Assembly (NCBI GenBank): GCA_023376005.1
Contig: CM042142.1
Span: 50,285,884-50,349,883 of the forward strand
DNA from: Doryteuthis pealeii
Taxonomy: Eukaryota; Mollusca; Cephalopoda; Myopsida; Loliginidae
DNA length: 64,000 nucleotides
Direction: 5' to 3'
The number at the start of each line of letters is the position of its first letter. Positions within the stretch are counted from its first letter, which is position 1. A program made the position numbers and the translations under genes. Under the pieces are notes generated by a model. The model was given only the letters and a program-made list of their open reading frames with translations. It had not been told where the DNA came from and did not search any database. This document shows positions 39,152 through 54,200 of this stretch, piece by piece.

Positions 39152-42100
39152 GTTTTTCATTCAATTGTTTTGTACGCAAAGTTTAGACTTAGGTTTATTG
39201 CAGGCATGTCACAGCACGGCTAGCAACCTGCAGCAAGCATGGGTGCAGCCCGCATGCACACTGTGCCTCATATGGTGTTTTTACAAGTAGCCACCATTCA
39301 CTGAGTCCCAAGTTTAAAAAAAAAGGTTTTTTCAAAAATTCCTGGTGGCGAAAATGGTTGTTTATTTTATCAGAACAATGTGTTGTTAAGAGAGACAGTC
39401 GGTTTTATCAATCCACTTGTCTCTCGAACCCTTCCGTTTAAGTCTGGCAGAAAGGAGGTGGTAACGTCAGTCCAATAGAGTGAGTCTTATCCTCTAGCCT
39501 TCTCTCACTGCTTTTAAACAACAAATGCCTAAATATACATAAGACGTTGTACATTTATTCATTGGTGAACCGGTCATGTAGTATTCTTTTTAACAAAATA
39601 TGTTTTTTTTAGATATGTATTCATTGGCTTTTAATTGATGATTAAAAAAAAAAAGTTAATTATAATCAAATCATTCTGCTTTGGCTTTGTTCTGTTAATG
39701 TAGGCCGATTTAAAGACTTGTTGTCCACATGCAGGGCCCTCGTGACATCTCATATGTAAGTCCATTGCGACCGCTAGTGAACGGGGCTACTTCAGTTGAC
39801 ATGTAACTGTTTTAATAGCATTTCAGAGTAAACTTACTATCACACGGACATTTTTTTTCTGTTTTCCTCTCTTGTTGTTTTAGGTGGCAAATTTAGTGTT
39901 TGATAAAAAAAAATTCTTTGAATTGAAGCTGTTTTCTTATGCAGGACAACAGGTGTTAAGAGTGATATTGGTGTTTTTTCTTTTTTTTTTTTTTTGTCTG
40001 TATGATATATATATACGCTATTTGATAGATATACTATTTAATATAGACAGGTGGCAACATAGACTTCAAGTAGATAAATTACTATTAATGCGCTACTTAA
40101 TGTAAATGACCAGCTACCTACAATTGTGTTACTAGAACAACTCATTTTTTCCAATTTGGAATGGAATCATGCCAATATTAATGTGAGTGTTTTTTTTTTT
40201 TTAATCATTATTACTTAATTACTACTTACTACTATTACGACATTTATTAATCAAAAAAAAAAATTTTTTTTGTTTAATTTTTTCCCCATGCAACCATACC
40301 ATCAATGAATATATAAACAAAATAATTTTTCTTTTACTGGTTGTTGGTCTTTTATTATCATCAATGTTGTGGTAGTTCACCTGTCAGAATAAATAGTTAT
40401 TTTTTTTAACGAATCTTGTGTGTGTATTTTGTGTAGTATATATATATATATTATATATATTATATTATATATATATCACCACAAATTATATTTAAAATTT
40501 ACAGTTCGACTGTTATTATCGTTAAATTCAAATATAACTTAAAATTAACAATATAAACCTAGAAATGTGAACACAAATTTGGCTACAATAATACAAATCA
40601 ATCAATTTTTTTCACAGAATTTACAACGGTCAAGGAAATTATTAATTCTATTTGGTTTTGAATTTTAAGTTGTAATTTTCTTATGCTTTCCATACTTCAT
40701 ATATATAGTTGTTCATGCTATCAAAAGAGTCCAGTGTAAAATGAAATAGACAATTTCCATTAAGATTTCTCTTAAAAAAGTTTCTTTGGCTTCCCTTGAG
40801 AAAATTTTTTGGAAAAGATTTTTTTTTCATTTTTTTTCCATTAATTCTTAACTAAGATAATTTAGAAGACATAAGCCGAAGACTTATATTACATATATAT
40901 ATATATAACCACTGCATTTCAAATATTAACAAGACGCATTTTTTTCAATTTGTTCAATAAATACCGATTGGAATTTAACGAAATTTTCACAAGTATAAAT
41001 GGAAATAGTGTATGCGAGCTGTATAACTGTATTGTTCTGATGCAACAGGAAACAAACAGTGGCCCATTTGCATATCACACGATATAGAAGTGTCCCAGAA
41101 CAATTAAACGAGTGTGTCATTATACTCGTGCAATTATGGTCCGCAAATGTGACTTGACCCTTCTGAGAAAGATATCATAACATCTGAGCTTTCCAAAGGC
41201 AAATCTACATTAGGAATATCCAAAATAATTGAAAGAATATCACCAAACTGTGAAAACATTTATTGCAGTCCTACAAAGGTACGTAGAAGGTCGAAAGGGT
41301 CAACTCGAGGGGTTGTCCTTCCGACATCTTTTTTCATGAATGAAAACATGAAGCTGTAAATACCCAGGCCTGATGAGAGGAGCACTTTTGACCAGCATTG
41401 GAGAGTGGCAACGTAGAGTGTGCTTGACGGTAGGAAAATAAACGTAGATGCTTATATAGCTTTCCTGCAAGAAGCACACTGGAATCTTGGTTAAAAAGCA
41501 GAGAATCAACCTCCAGGAGAACGCATCATATTTAATGCAAGATAATGCTCCTTCGCATTCAGCGCATAAAACAGTACGGAAGTAAATCTTGCAAAATTAG
41601 ACCGCTCTGTGGACATCGTGAAGATAAAACTGGCCGACCAATTCTCCAGACCATTAAACCCAATTGAAAAACTGTGGAGCATTGTGAAGCAACGTGTTCA
41701 TGAGAATGGACTCCAATTTAGAGGCAAGATGACTTGTGGCAGGAAATAGTTGACGTGATCACGTGAAATAGCATCAGAGGGAGATCCAGACATGTTCGAT
41801 GACCTGGCGCTTTTCCAAAGTCATTTTTAAAAAGGATCACATATCTACTCATTAACTAACTTCAACTATCATTTTTAATTCTTTTTACTTTTTTTATTTC
41901 AATTTAATTTCATTTTAGTACAGTATGTATCCATCAAATCTATAAATGAAACATAAAATATGTATTTTTCTTTTTTAAACGGGTTTTTATTACACCTCGT
42001 AATATTTGACACATGAATAATTTAAGTAAATTAGGTAAATGACCGTACTTCTGTTCTTTTTGTAGAACCTTACAATTTTTACGGAGTAGGGTGTATATAC

Positions 42101-42754
42101 AGGTTGTCCTTATTCTCTGATAATTTTGTTAAATTCCAATCAGTAGTTTTGTAGGATAGGAGGGAAAAGTGTACTTCTTTTAATAATTTAAAACGTAGTG
42201 TATATATATATATATATTATATATATATTATATAATTGTTTTTTAAAGATAGGGTACAATACATTTAGATGCAATTGTTACCGATTGGTTTCAAAGCAGC
42301 TTGTTAGTCACTTATCATCAGAGGAACGGTAACAATCCCACCTTAAATATATGTACCCTATAAAAATAATACACTTTTTACACCTGTAATCGAGCACATT
42401 ATTTTTCACTTCTCCCAGACTAGAAAAAACTACTCTATGTTTGTATGTATTTTACCCAACCCTTTGCCTAAGGGCAGGATGTGAAAAAAGGGCATTTCTT
42501 TAAGTGGTGTACTGCAAGTTTGAATTCAGTTTCCTTCTTCTAGTTTGGTTGCCTTACGCAAGGCTAAAGACCCAGTCTTCCCTACAATTTAACTCATAGT
42601 TGGGGAAACAGATAGATTCATGCCTTTCCTAAGGACGTTTGCAGGGGGATGAAAATGTAAACAGCTTTGTCCAGGATTTTAAACTGCTTTCCCAATTCAT
42701 TGGGATAACTGTTACACTAAACATGCCTCCATCAAAAAAATTATATATATTTAC

Positions 42755-42793
<39 letters not shown>

Positions 42794-43076
42794 AAGAAAA
42801 AAGGCTTAAGTACGCAGTCATAAATTTAATTTCCACCACACACACACACATATATAAATATAGGCTCATCAGACTGTAAATTTTATTGAACTGGTCTCGC
42901 ACAGTCCTATCAAATATGAATCATTTTAACCAAATCTATTTTGAACCATAGATTGGATTTTAACAGGTTAGCATGGAGTGAAATGTAAACAGCTTTGTCC
43001 AGAATTTAAGTGGTCCCAATTCCATTTTCTTTGTGATAACTGTTTACACAAGCATGCCTCCATCAAAAAAAATTAC

Positions 43077-43117
<41 letters not shown>

Positions 43118-46100
43118 AAGAAAAAAGGCTTAAATATCAGTCATGAATTTATTTTCCACCAACACACATACAGACAGGGTCAATTTCTTTATTGATATAT
43201 TTTTAGCTGAATTCTGTATTCAATTGTTTCTTTTACTAAAAAGCTCTCGCATTGGAACTTATAGAAATATTTGATATAATTATTCGGACACTTATATTTA
43301 ATAGAAAAAAGTAAAAATCATTTTTTGTTGTTCATTTTTCATATTCATAAAATAAGATGGGGGGGGGTTAAGACCTTGCAAAAAATATTTCCCCTAATGT
43401 ATTTTAGGAAAAACTATTTCAGACATATTTTCATCCAAAGGTAAGTAATTATGGAAATTTTCGTGATAATCGGACGATTAATTAATTTTTCATAGAATTT
43501 TTTTTTTAAAAGCTGGTAGTCATAACTTGTTTTTGGACTACGTTAAATTTCAATTGATTTAACTGTAGCAAAAAATGTAAACATTGTTTTTTCGTAATAA
43601 TTTTCATTATTTCCATAAAGCTGAAATTTTTTTCAAGATAATATTACCTTTATGCAGTTTCATTGTTTTAAAATATGGGAGGAGGGTTAAATTTTACAGG
43701 GAAATTGGTGATACTACTAAACAAGTGTTGGAGAGCAACACTTTGATCTTTATAGGGGATAAATGTTGGCCGTACAGATGCTTTTTTAGTAGTGTGCGGT
43801 TTCCCAGGATTTGTTCAAAACAGCATGCAACATCCTTGTACCAGTTTCCTATGTGAACTAACAACCAATTTTAACAATTGATTTGAAAAATTTGTAAGCG
43901 CACAGATCAACAAAATCATTGAAAATGTTTTTAGTTACAAGTTGCTCTAATTAGTAAGGGCCGGGTTAGCTCAGTCGGTAGAGCGTTCGGTCTAGAATCA
44001 ACAGGTTCTTAGTTCGATACGGTCCCGCCAACTCAGCGTATGAGTAGCACAGGGATCTGTGCGTAAAGTAAGGAGCTGATGGTAGGTGTGGCGCTCCACC
44101 TCAGATGCTACAACAATCTCCTTGGTCTAGCGCAATTGAAAAGGGGATAGACTCCCTCGCTGACTGGCTGATACCGACTTTAGGGCGCCCCCCGTCGACT
44201 TACTTTTACTTACCTACCAATTCACCCCACGGCTGTTACAAATGGTCTAGGTAATTTTGGAATATTCAAATTTCACTATCACCTCAGAACTCATTCTATT
44301 CAAATAAAAAGTCTATTAATATTGTAATCCGAGTACTTCTGCTCAATTCTAATGAACTAGCTATCAGTTTTTATACTTTGCTTTATATTTATATTCATAT
44401 TGGATAGTACCGTGTGCAAAAATAGCAAACTCTTAACTCTTTGCCTACCAAATTTCTCTCACAGCTGTTCCAAATGTTCTAGGTATTTTTTTTTTTTTTT
44501 TTTTACCTGTACGATGTGATATTTCAAAGTTCGTTATCTATTCACATCAGAACTCATTCTATACAAATAAAGTTATCATTATCGTAATCCGAGTCCTTTA
44601 GCTCAATAATAAAGAACTCACCATCAGTTTTGTAATTTGGTTGGATGTTGTATATGCAATGTTACAATCTTTAGGCCATCCTGTAGGCTCTAAGCAAGAG
44701 CGCTTGTCCAGTGGAATTGGATCCTTGTAATCCTCTGATACGAATCCTTTGTTGGTTCTTCTGGTAAAGAGTCCCAGTTACTTCGTCAATGGTCGTAAGT
44801 TCCTCCTCAATGATTGCAAGTGAACTGTGGCAAGTATCAGTGTTTTAATTAGTGAATCAGCATGCATTATGGTTGTTGATTGACAGGAGGAGTAAACCAC
44901 GTGACCATGGCTAGTCTATAAATTCAGGTTGAGAATTGAAGCATACCTTATATATAAAAAACTCCAACATGCAGTGGTAGGAGAGCGGCAGTGAGCGGTT
45001 TAAAGTAGGCAAAGACTTAAGAGTTGATTGTATCAAAGAAGAAACCTCTTATGAATTTATCATCCCTACCTACAAGCAGGATGTGAACACAAGGTCAAAT
45101 TTTAAGCAGAGTTTAACAGGTTTGAATTCAGAGTTTTCCTTCTCCTAGACTGGTTGCCATCACTCAAGTTAAGCAGCGATGAGCTTGTTCTAATACTTAA
45201 TTAGGTGACCACTTATTGACTCTTTGCCTACCAAATTTCCACCCACAACAATTTTCTTGGTATTTTTTACCTGTATGAGGGGATATTTCAAAGTTCACTA
45301 TCTATTCACCTCAGAGCTCGTTCTATTCAATAAAGTTCTATTATTATTGTAATCTGATAATAGGATCATAATAGAATTGCAATGGTGGGAGAGCTGCTGT
45401 GAGAGGTTTAAAGTAGGCAAAGAGTTAAATCTGAATGTAGAGAAGTCTAGGTAAATTCATCATCACGTCGGGCTGACAGCACAGATTCCCATGACTATCT
45501 CACCACTAGTCCCTATTGATCATTGTGACTGGCAAGTCCTCCCAACGAGGTAGGGGGGAGTCAAAGTTTACACACCAGACATGTATGCTGAAGGGGGGGG
45601 GCATTGGAAAAATTGTAATATTTTAAAACATTCTGGGTACTTAAGCATAACATTTATTATCTAGACTAGCAAATATATGCACTCTCGGTGCAAGTATTTA
45701 AGTTTTAAGGTAATAAATATTTGTATTAAATTAGAAAGGCTAATGAAACTAAATTAAGATACAGATAAAAAGATTTGAAACAGAGTGAGTATAAAAAAAT
45801 GGACAACTGAAACTTACTCTTCCACCACATCTCTCTTTCATTGTTTGTTTTTTAATTTATTTCCTAAAAGAGGAAGTAAAGAATAAATGACAGTTATTTT
45901 ATCTTGTTAATGGATTTCATTTAAGATTCATTGAAGAGATTTTTGATTATATTCATTAAAATAAAACCAAACAGTTAGAAATCATAATACTAGCACATAT
46001 TTATTAAATTCGATTTTTTAATATTAATATGCAAATTAGCCTTCCCGTTCACACTGTAAACCGCTATTTTGTTGTTATATAAATATAATTGCATGTTGTT

Positions 46101-49100
46101 AGTATGTAGACATAGTTAACAGTATTAATAATGTAAGACAATTTTATTAATAATTGAGGTTTAGATAAAAATAAATCATGGAGAATGTGATGTCAATAAC
46201 TAAGAGAATTGTGACTTGAGTAGGATATAGTTTCGGTTACAGACAGAAAAAACACACAATCTCCATTATAATAGAATATAGATATAATATAAATAATTTA
46301 TTTTATATATCTATTAATAATGGAGATTGTCTGTAACAAAAACGTCATAGCTCTACGTCACAATATTCTTATGCTATATACACCCAAAATTTGAATAAGC
46401 AATTTTAAAATTGTTTTTTAATCTCGTCTTTTTTTTTCTTTTATAGTAACGAAGTTAACTAAAAGGTTTACAAATAAATAAATACCTACAATTTTGTGTA
46501 AAATTGATGTGTATATTCAAAATAATTGTTTGATTATTACATGCATACATTTTTTATTGAGAGGGACGGGGCTAAGTTTCATTTCAAATTGTTTTATTTT
46601 ATTTTTACTCCTTAAACAAATGAGATTTGTCTTATTGAATTTTTAACTCCTACCCTCTCAGGCAATGTCTTTCAAAATTAATTTTTACTATGCCCGGAGG
46701 GTGTTTTCTGTTGCTAGTCTAGATAATAAACTGAAATAAGTTATAATAATTTATTTTAATTTCTTTTTAATGCATGTCATCGTGTCATTTTTTCTATAAC
46801 TTTAACTTAACTAAGTCATTTTAGAATTTAAGAAAATAGACACCTCATTCAACTGTGTCATAAGGAAAACTAATAAATTTCAATGGAGTTATAATATAAT
46901 AAGTGAATAGAAAATCCGTCGATTTAACATCTGGATCTCTCCACCGAAAAAAAAGACGTTCTCCCAGCTTCTGCAGATCAATCCCTTGTCACCTGGACAA
47001 TCTTTTCTAGCATCCTTCACCAAAGCACACTCGCCTCTTGTTCCTTGTCATATGTCAGTGCCCCGTCAGCAACACTGGAACACAACTCCCTCTGTGTGTT
47101 AAGGCAGGCCTTAAATAATCATACTAAAATCCCACATCCGGATCAATCGCACCCAATGAGATTGTCAAACCATGACTCACGATCAGGATGATGTGAGTTC
47201 AATCTCCTTATCACCCGCTATACTCCCCCCCCTGCTTTGAGCTACACGTGCATGATTTCTCTTGCCACACAGAATAATGATTAATTAGAATAAGTTTATT
47301 TATTTTGTTATTGTCTAAAAGAACTACATTGGTTGAATTACAAAACTACAAATAGTACCTATGTACTCGTTTGTTTATTCATTTTCAGAATGCCACCCCC
47401 GCTTTAGAGGTACCAGTACTTTTTTCAATATCACAATTTCCCTAAGGTGACCCCCACACACACACACACACACTTTTCTATATACATGTCCAGTGCCTAG
47501 TACCCTGGTCCTCCTCACGATATCGAGTATTTGCACAGAGCTGATTAATGTAGATTTTTGCTGGTTGGCCAACTCTGGTATGTCATGTGTAAGTATCCAC
47601 AGGAGAACATCACTTATGAGTTCGTCCTACTTCTCCAGCAGTGTCCAGCCTATCATGTTCATCTTATTTGGATGGTTTGAAGAGAGAATAGTTGGATTCA
47701 TACCTTTCTTAAGTTTATTAGTGCTATGTGAAATGCAAACAGCCTAGTCAAGGATTTGAACTCTGACATCCAAGTCCACTTCCTATGACATAAACCATTA
47801 TGCCATGATTGTCTTCAAAGAAAAGGTAAAGATTTGAAAATAGTGATTTCCTAGGATATCAAGAGAACGTCACAATTAACACAGAAATTGAAGCAACATT
47901 TAATAAAATATGCAAAGATGACAGTTGCTGAACTATGGCCGGCAATACAAGGGAGGTAACTTTCTGATTGTCTCCCCTTTGCATATGAATTTCATACACT
48001 CAATGTTACAGCTATTATGAGTCAGAGAATTGTTTTTTAAAAAATGAAATAAAATAAAAATAAAGAAATTGACCAACATTTAAATAAATAAGTAAATAAA
48101 AGGATATTTCTTAATTTTAAATGAGAGCACTTTAAACTTTTTCTAACAACTCCCTGTAAGACCAGAATGTGATACAAGATTGGGGTTATTTCCTATAAGT
48201 TTAACATGATCAAAGGGGTACCACTCTTGACTAATAAATTATTTATTTATTTTCCCATTAAACTAATCCTAACCCCGTCTTCTTTTTTCCTGGTAGATTC
48301 AATAAATAAATAATTTATATCAGTCAAGAGTGGTTCCCCTTTGATCATGTTAGACTTATAGGAAATAACCAAGGTTGTTTAATGTGGATTGCCCAACAGG
48401 AAGATGCCTCCAACTTGGGTGATTTTAAAAAATTGTTTAAATTCCATTGGCATTCACCTTCATGTGTGCCTCAATCACTGGACAATAACCCAGGTGCTGA
48501 TTAGAGGGAAGGCCACTTGGAACTAGCTCTTCATTTTTTAAATTTTTGTATTTTTTTATGCCTCCTAATCCAAAACATGGACAAGTGATAGACAATTGAA
48601 CCAAACTTTCTAGCCTTCAAGCCAGGATTAAAGTGTAGTTCTTGTTCTTGTCTTTGGATAGGATACAAGTTAAAATAGAGTAAAGCTTAGTACTGGAGAT
48701 TCTAACCCTTCCGCAACACCTTCCCATTATAGGAAAAGTTGGTAGGTTGGATGGTAATCACTGAAAATTAGCTACATAAATGAGAATAATCTCCCTTTGT
48801 TTGTTTCACTTTGAGGAAGCTTTATGTTTTGGTTGGCTATTTTCATTTCACCGTAAATCTACACTGAAGTACGAATTTGTTCGAATCAATACAACTGCAT
48901 ATTTTAACCCAAGAATATCATAAAATGTGTTCTTAATTGTGTTTGCGCATTATTTGAAATGAACTTAATTGTATTAAGACACATTTATGATATTTTCATG
49001 TTAAAACATGCAGTTGTATTGATTACAGTGAAAGAAAATGGCCGACCAAAACATATGGCTTCCTCAAAGTGAAATAAACAAGGGGAGGTTACTCTCATTT

Positions 49101-51174
49101 ATGTAGCTAATGTTCAGATTACTGGTTGGATTTTACAGCAACCTTGGCTTCGGACATTGGACCGGTAAGATACTAATATCAGTGTGATCCCAGGGCGCTA
49201 CCCCACCAGGCAACACCTGTTCCTCAATTTAAAGAGGCAGGTCTGAGTTTATAGCCCAGTGCCTGAGGCACCTCAAAGAGGAATACCGAAGAGATTCACA
49301 TAATTTTTAAACACTAGCCACGCATGAGCTTCGGTTTGTGTGTGGTTCCCCACCATAATGATCCTTGTATTTGACTGACATGGTGGGATGTCAGCAAATA
49401 TTTAATACAATGTTGTAGTCCAGCACGTTACTAATTATGCAACGGTGACTACCCTCCCCATAAAATTAAAACAAGAAGACAACCGATTCGATGCTGGAAT
49501 CCGAGATGACAATTTTATTGCAATCATTGTCTTTTTAATTAAAAATCTAAAATTGATGATAATTATAATAATAAATAATAATGTTTTTTTTTTCTTTACC
49601 CCCTGAACTAAAATATCAGTCAGTGTCAAGAAAATGAAAGACAACGGCCACTGTGTGATCGACGCCGCACCAAACATCCAAGACTTCAGAAGGAACTGAC
49701 ACCTAAAAAATACAAAAAGAAAAAAAAGATTAAATAAACAATAAAATAGTTAACATTATATATACTAGTACAAATAAAAAACCTATCTAGAATGATAGAT
49801 ATAGATAGATAGATAGATATAGATAGATATAGATATAGATATAGAATGAGATAGATAGTAGAGAGATAGATAGAGATAGATATATAGAGAGATAGAGTAT
49901 ATATAGATATAGAGAGATAGAGATAAGATAGATAGATATAGGAGATAGATATAGATAGAGAGAGAGATATAGAGAGATAGATATGATAGAGATATAGATA
50001 GATAGAGATAGATAGAGAGATAGAAGATAGAGTAGAGAGAGATAAAAAAGTTCCAGACATTATACACACACACACAATTACATACCTTGCTTTCCTAAAT
50101 TAGATAAAAGTTCTAAGAAAACCTTAAGCAAGTTATTTAACTCGTACTAAGTTGAATATCTGAGTGTATATTTGTAAGATATTTCAGATCTTCACAGTGT
50201 GACAAACATACTTAAGTAGAATCTTGTCTCTTTTAGTGTATAGTCAAAATATAGGAGGCTTTATTGCCGCTACTATTTTTATCATATTTATAGTATACAA
50301 CACATGTTGTTTACATCTATTGCATTTATATATGATACTGTATTACTTACATCTTGAGTCACTGGCGATGAACTCTCTTAGAAAATAGGATATAAGTTGC
50401 AGCTTTCAGAAATTTGTTGATCTCTATTTTTTTTATTTTTACACCAAAGGAACTAAAGAATGAGGAGAAATCTATATCACTATATATTATTGATACTAGT
50501 ACAAAATTAAAAACGCACTCCGGGCGATGTAAAAATAGATTTTTGAAACATATTGTCTGAGGGGTGGGAGTTAAAAATTCAGTGTCAGTGAGTTTGTACC
50601 CTAAGTAAGTAAAATCATCAAATTCATTAAAGGATTAAAAAAATAAACAATTTGAAATGTACCTTTAAATATGTATTAAAATAAACAAACTATATATAGA
50701 TATATAATACCAGTCATGTATTTATTAAAACTTGTTTTTAAAAAATGAGGACAGTCTAATGTTGCATGTTCAATTTTGAGTGTATTTATTCTATGTTATG
50801 ACGATTTGTAATGTAATGTAAGCAGTGACGTAATTTTTGTTACAGACAAAACCGGAAGCGAATCTCCATTATTAATAGATATGCTCCCGTAAATTCGGTA
50901 GAGCTCTCTAAGGGGTGATTTAAATAACTTTCACTACCAAGCATATATAAGCAATGATCATTTGCTCACAGACTAGATCTCTCTGTGATCGTAAATAATG
51001 TAAACAAACCTATGTATTTAATAGGTTAAACCCCGTTACAAGCGCTGTCAAAGTGGCCAAGAGGTTAAGAAATCAGGTTGGCAAGTAGTCAGTCGGAGTT
51101 CGCTCCTAGCGGAGATAGTTGTTGTGTCTAGCCACACTGAGGAGGCGTGAAACGCCGAACACGTGTGGATGACT

Positions 51175-51208
<34 letters not shown>

Positions 51209-54200
51209 ATAAGGTTGAAAAATAATTAACATGAACAAACATTTCAGAAAATATTTTACAATTGAGAGTTTTATATAATTTACCCCAACCACTCCACCAT
51301 GATCAGGATGTGACAAAATCATGCAGAGTACAGCTGGAGGAGGGGCCAGTTTAGCTCAGTCAGTAGAGCATCCACTAGGAATCGCAAGGTTCCAGGTTCA
51401 ATACCAGTCCCACCAACCCACGTGCTTGAGTAGCACAGATTGAGTAATCTGATCTGTCCAGTAAAGGGGGAAGCTAATGGTAGGTGAGGCACTCCACCTC
51501 AGCAAAAACACTCTCCTGGTCTACACTAGTGAAAAGTGAAAAGGGCATAGACTCCCTTGCTGTCCGGCTGATGCCAACATAAGCCATTCCGTCAACTTTA
51601 CTTTTTACTTACTTTTACAGCTGGTTTGAATTCAGAGTTTTTTTTCTCCTAGACTGGTTGCTTTACCATGGCTAAAAACCCAGTCTTCCCTACTATTTAC
51701 GCATAGCTGGAAGGAGAACAGATAGATACAGGATATGACACAAGGTCAATTTTTAAGCAGAGTAAAACCACTTTGAATTCAGTTTTCTTTCTACTAAACC
51801 AGTTGCCTAACAATGGCTTAAGAACTCAGTCTACCCAACTATTTACCCATAGCTGGGGGAAGAACAGATGGATTCACATGCCTTTCCAAAAGACATAAGC
51901 ATGGCATGAAATACAAATAGTACAGGATTTGACTCGGATTGCCGATTCTATTCCTACAACAATAACCTTACCCTAAGAGCACCTCCCTAAATATAATGTA
52001 TATATTGTAGGGGTGAGTTGAACTTTTCTATATTATCCCTGAAAAGGGGGGGGTAGCATTGTCCGTCACCATGTCTGTCTACTTGGCTGGCAGTTGAATT
52101 CTCTTACAGGAAACTCTTTTTACAACATAAATCGTTTTCTCTGGGTTTTTTATTATTTATTAAAACTCTGGCCAGTTTAGCAAAACTTTTCTTGTGCCCC
52201 AATGACACTTGCATCAGAAAATAAGGACAAAAAATATTTGGCTTACCATAATTTTAATCTTGACTATCTACCGTACGTTGAAAAAATATTGATTATTAAA
52301 AATAGAATAAATCATCTTAATAAGGGCAGGTTTAGCTCAGTGAGTAGAGCACCGCCTAGGATCGGAAGGTTCCTGGATCGTAACAGTCCCGCAAACTCAG
52401 TGTAGAGTAGCACAGATTGGGTAATCTGATCTGTGCAATAAAGTGGTGGGCATGAAGGTAGGTGTGGCACTCCATCTTAGCAAAAATAATCTCCCTGGTC
52501 TAGCACTAGCAAAAAGGGATAGACTTATTTGCTATCTCCGGCGGATACGAGGCACACACGGGTGCCATCACCAGTCTACTTTTTTTTTCTTTTTTTTTCT
52601 TTTTAAATTTGAGTTAGGTTCAATGAAGCCTGAAAGTTTGGCTATCAAATAAAATTGATTTTGTTTCACATTCCTGCTTAGTTTTTTTTTATGGATTAAA
52701 AATAACAAAGAAACGTTTTTTCTAAGATTGGCGAGTCATATTTTTTTTTGCCGGGTTGTATACTCTTTCTTTTAAAAACAATTAAAAAAAGTGTTACTTA
52801 CTCGCCATGGGAAGTACTGATCTTTTTGGTGACCAAAGCCTAAATTGCCAAATTTATTTTTCCCCCACATGTACAGATCTCTCGATCTGAAAAAGAAAAA
52901 GAAAAGAAATAATAAAAATAAAAATTTAAAAAAAAATACATATTCATTTTTTGTATTTATCTGAAGTAGGTACTTGCATATAAATGTGTGTGTGTTGTGT
53001 GTGTGTGTGTGTATATATATATATAATATATATTATATATATAATTATATATGTTACGTTTTTAAGGGCCATTCCTTGGCCTTATAGCAGAAGCGCTTAT
53101 TTGGTGAATTGGATCCTTGATAAAGAGTCCCTTGATAATGTGAATCCTTTGGTTACTAAAGTGTTCTCAGTTACTGGTAATCATATAAGTCCTTCGAGAG
53201 TATTGGTACAGATCCGGCAATCCTATGTGTGTCCTCAAAGAGTACAATTTGAATTATGACCAATGTGGGGGGTTTAAGTATTCTATCAGGCCAGTAGTAT
53301 TGCTAGTGATTGGTTGGAAGAGTAAATCACATAACCTTGGCTGGTCTATAAATCTAGGTGGGTATTTAGAGCACATCCTATATACAAATAATCCCAAACA
53401 CACACACATATAATATATATTATATATATATATATATATATATTCATACATACACTAGCAAAATATGACCCTATGGGTGCAAGTATTTAAGCTGTAGTTT
53501 AATAAAAATTAAATTAAAAAGATTACTTATTTTTACTTTATCTTAATTGATTTCTATAAAATTATACATAGGATTGTTTTTAATAGGTTTGAGAATAAAA
53601 CAATAATATCATAACAATATATAAATATTATAAATATATAAAACAATTAACATTAAGTTATTATTCATTAAACCTGGTTTTGTTAAAACCATTATGTAAA
53701 TTATCTACACCATATACTATGTAAACAATTATTTCTTAATGTTGGTTTGTAACACACCAACAAGAACATAGTCTGTTTTGAGGCAATTTTAACTCAGCTT
53801 TAACTCAGACATTGTTAATAAACTAGCAGATGGAATCTCCCTTTGTTTGTTTCACTTTGAGGAAGCTTTATGTTTTGGTTGCTATTTTTCATTTCACCAT
53901 AAATCTACACTGAAAATACGAATTTTTTTGAATCAATACAACTGCATGTTTTCACACGAAATATCATAAAATGAGTTCTTAATTGTGCTTGCGCGTTATT
54001 TGAAATGAATTTAATTGTTATTAAGAACACATTTTATGATATTTTCATGTTAAAACATGCAGTTGTATTGATTACAGTGAAATGAAAATGGCCGACCAAA
54101 ACATATGGCTTCCTCAAAGTGAAATAAACAAGGGGAGGTTACTCTCATTTATGTAGCAATGTTCAGATTACTGGTTGGATTTATACAGCAACCTGGGCTT

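Noticed and set aside
39885..40105. Possible missing RCC1L exon after TTGTTGTTTTAG
   Set aside because: The frame gives VANLVFDKKKFFELK, with no CG-x-x-H or W-G-x-G motif, and no matching donor at a suitable place.
49686..50075. IYLSIYLS frames, and their mirror at 62506-62935
   Set aside because: Translation of GATA/TATC arrays.
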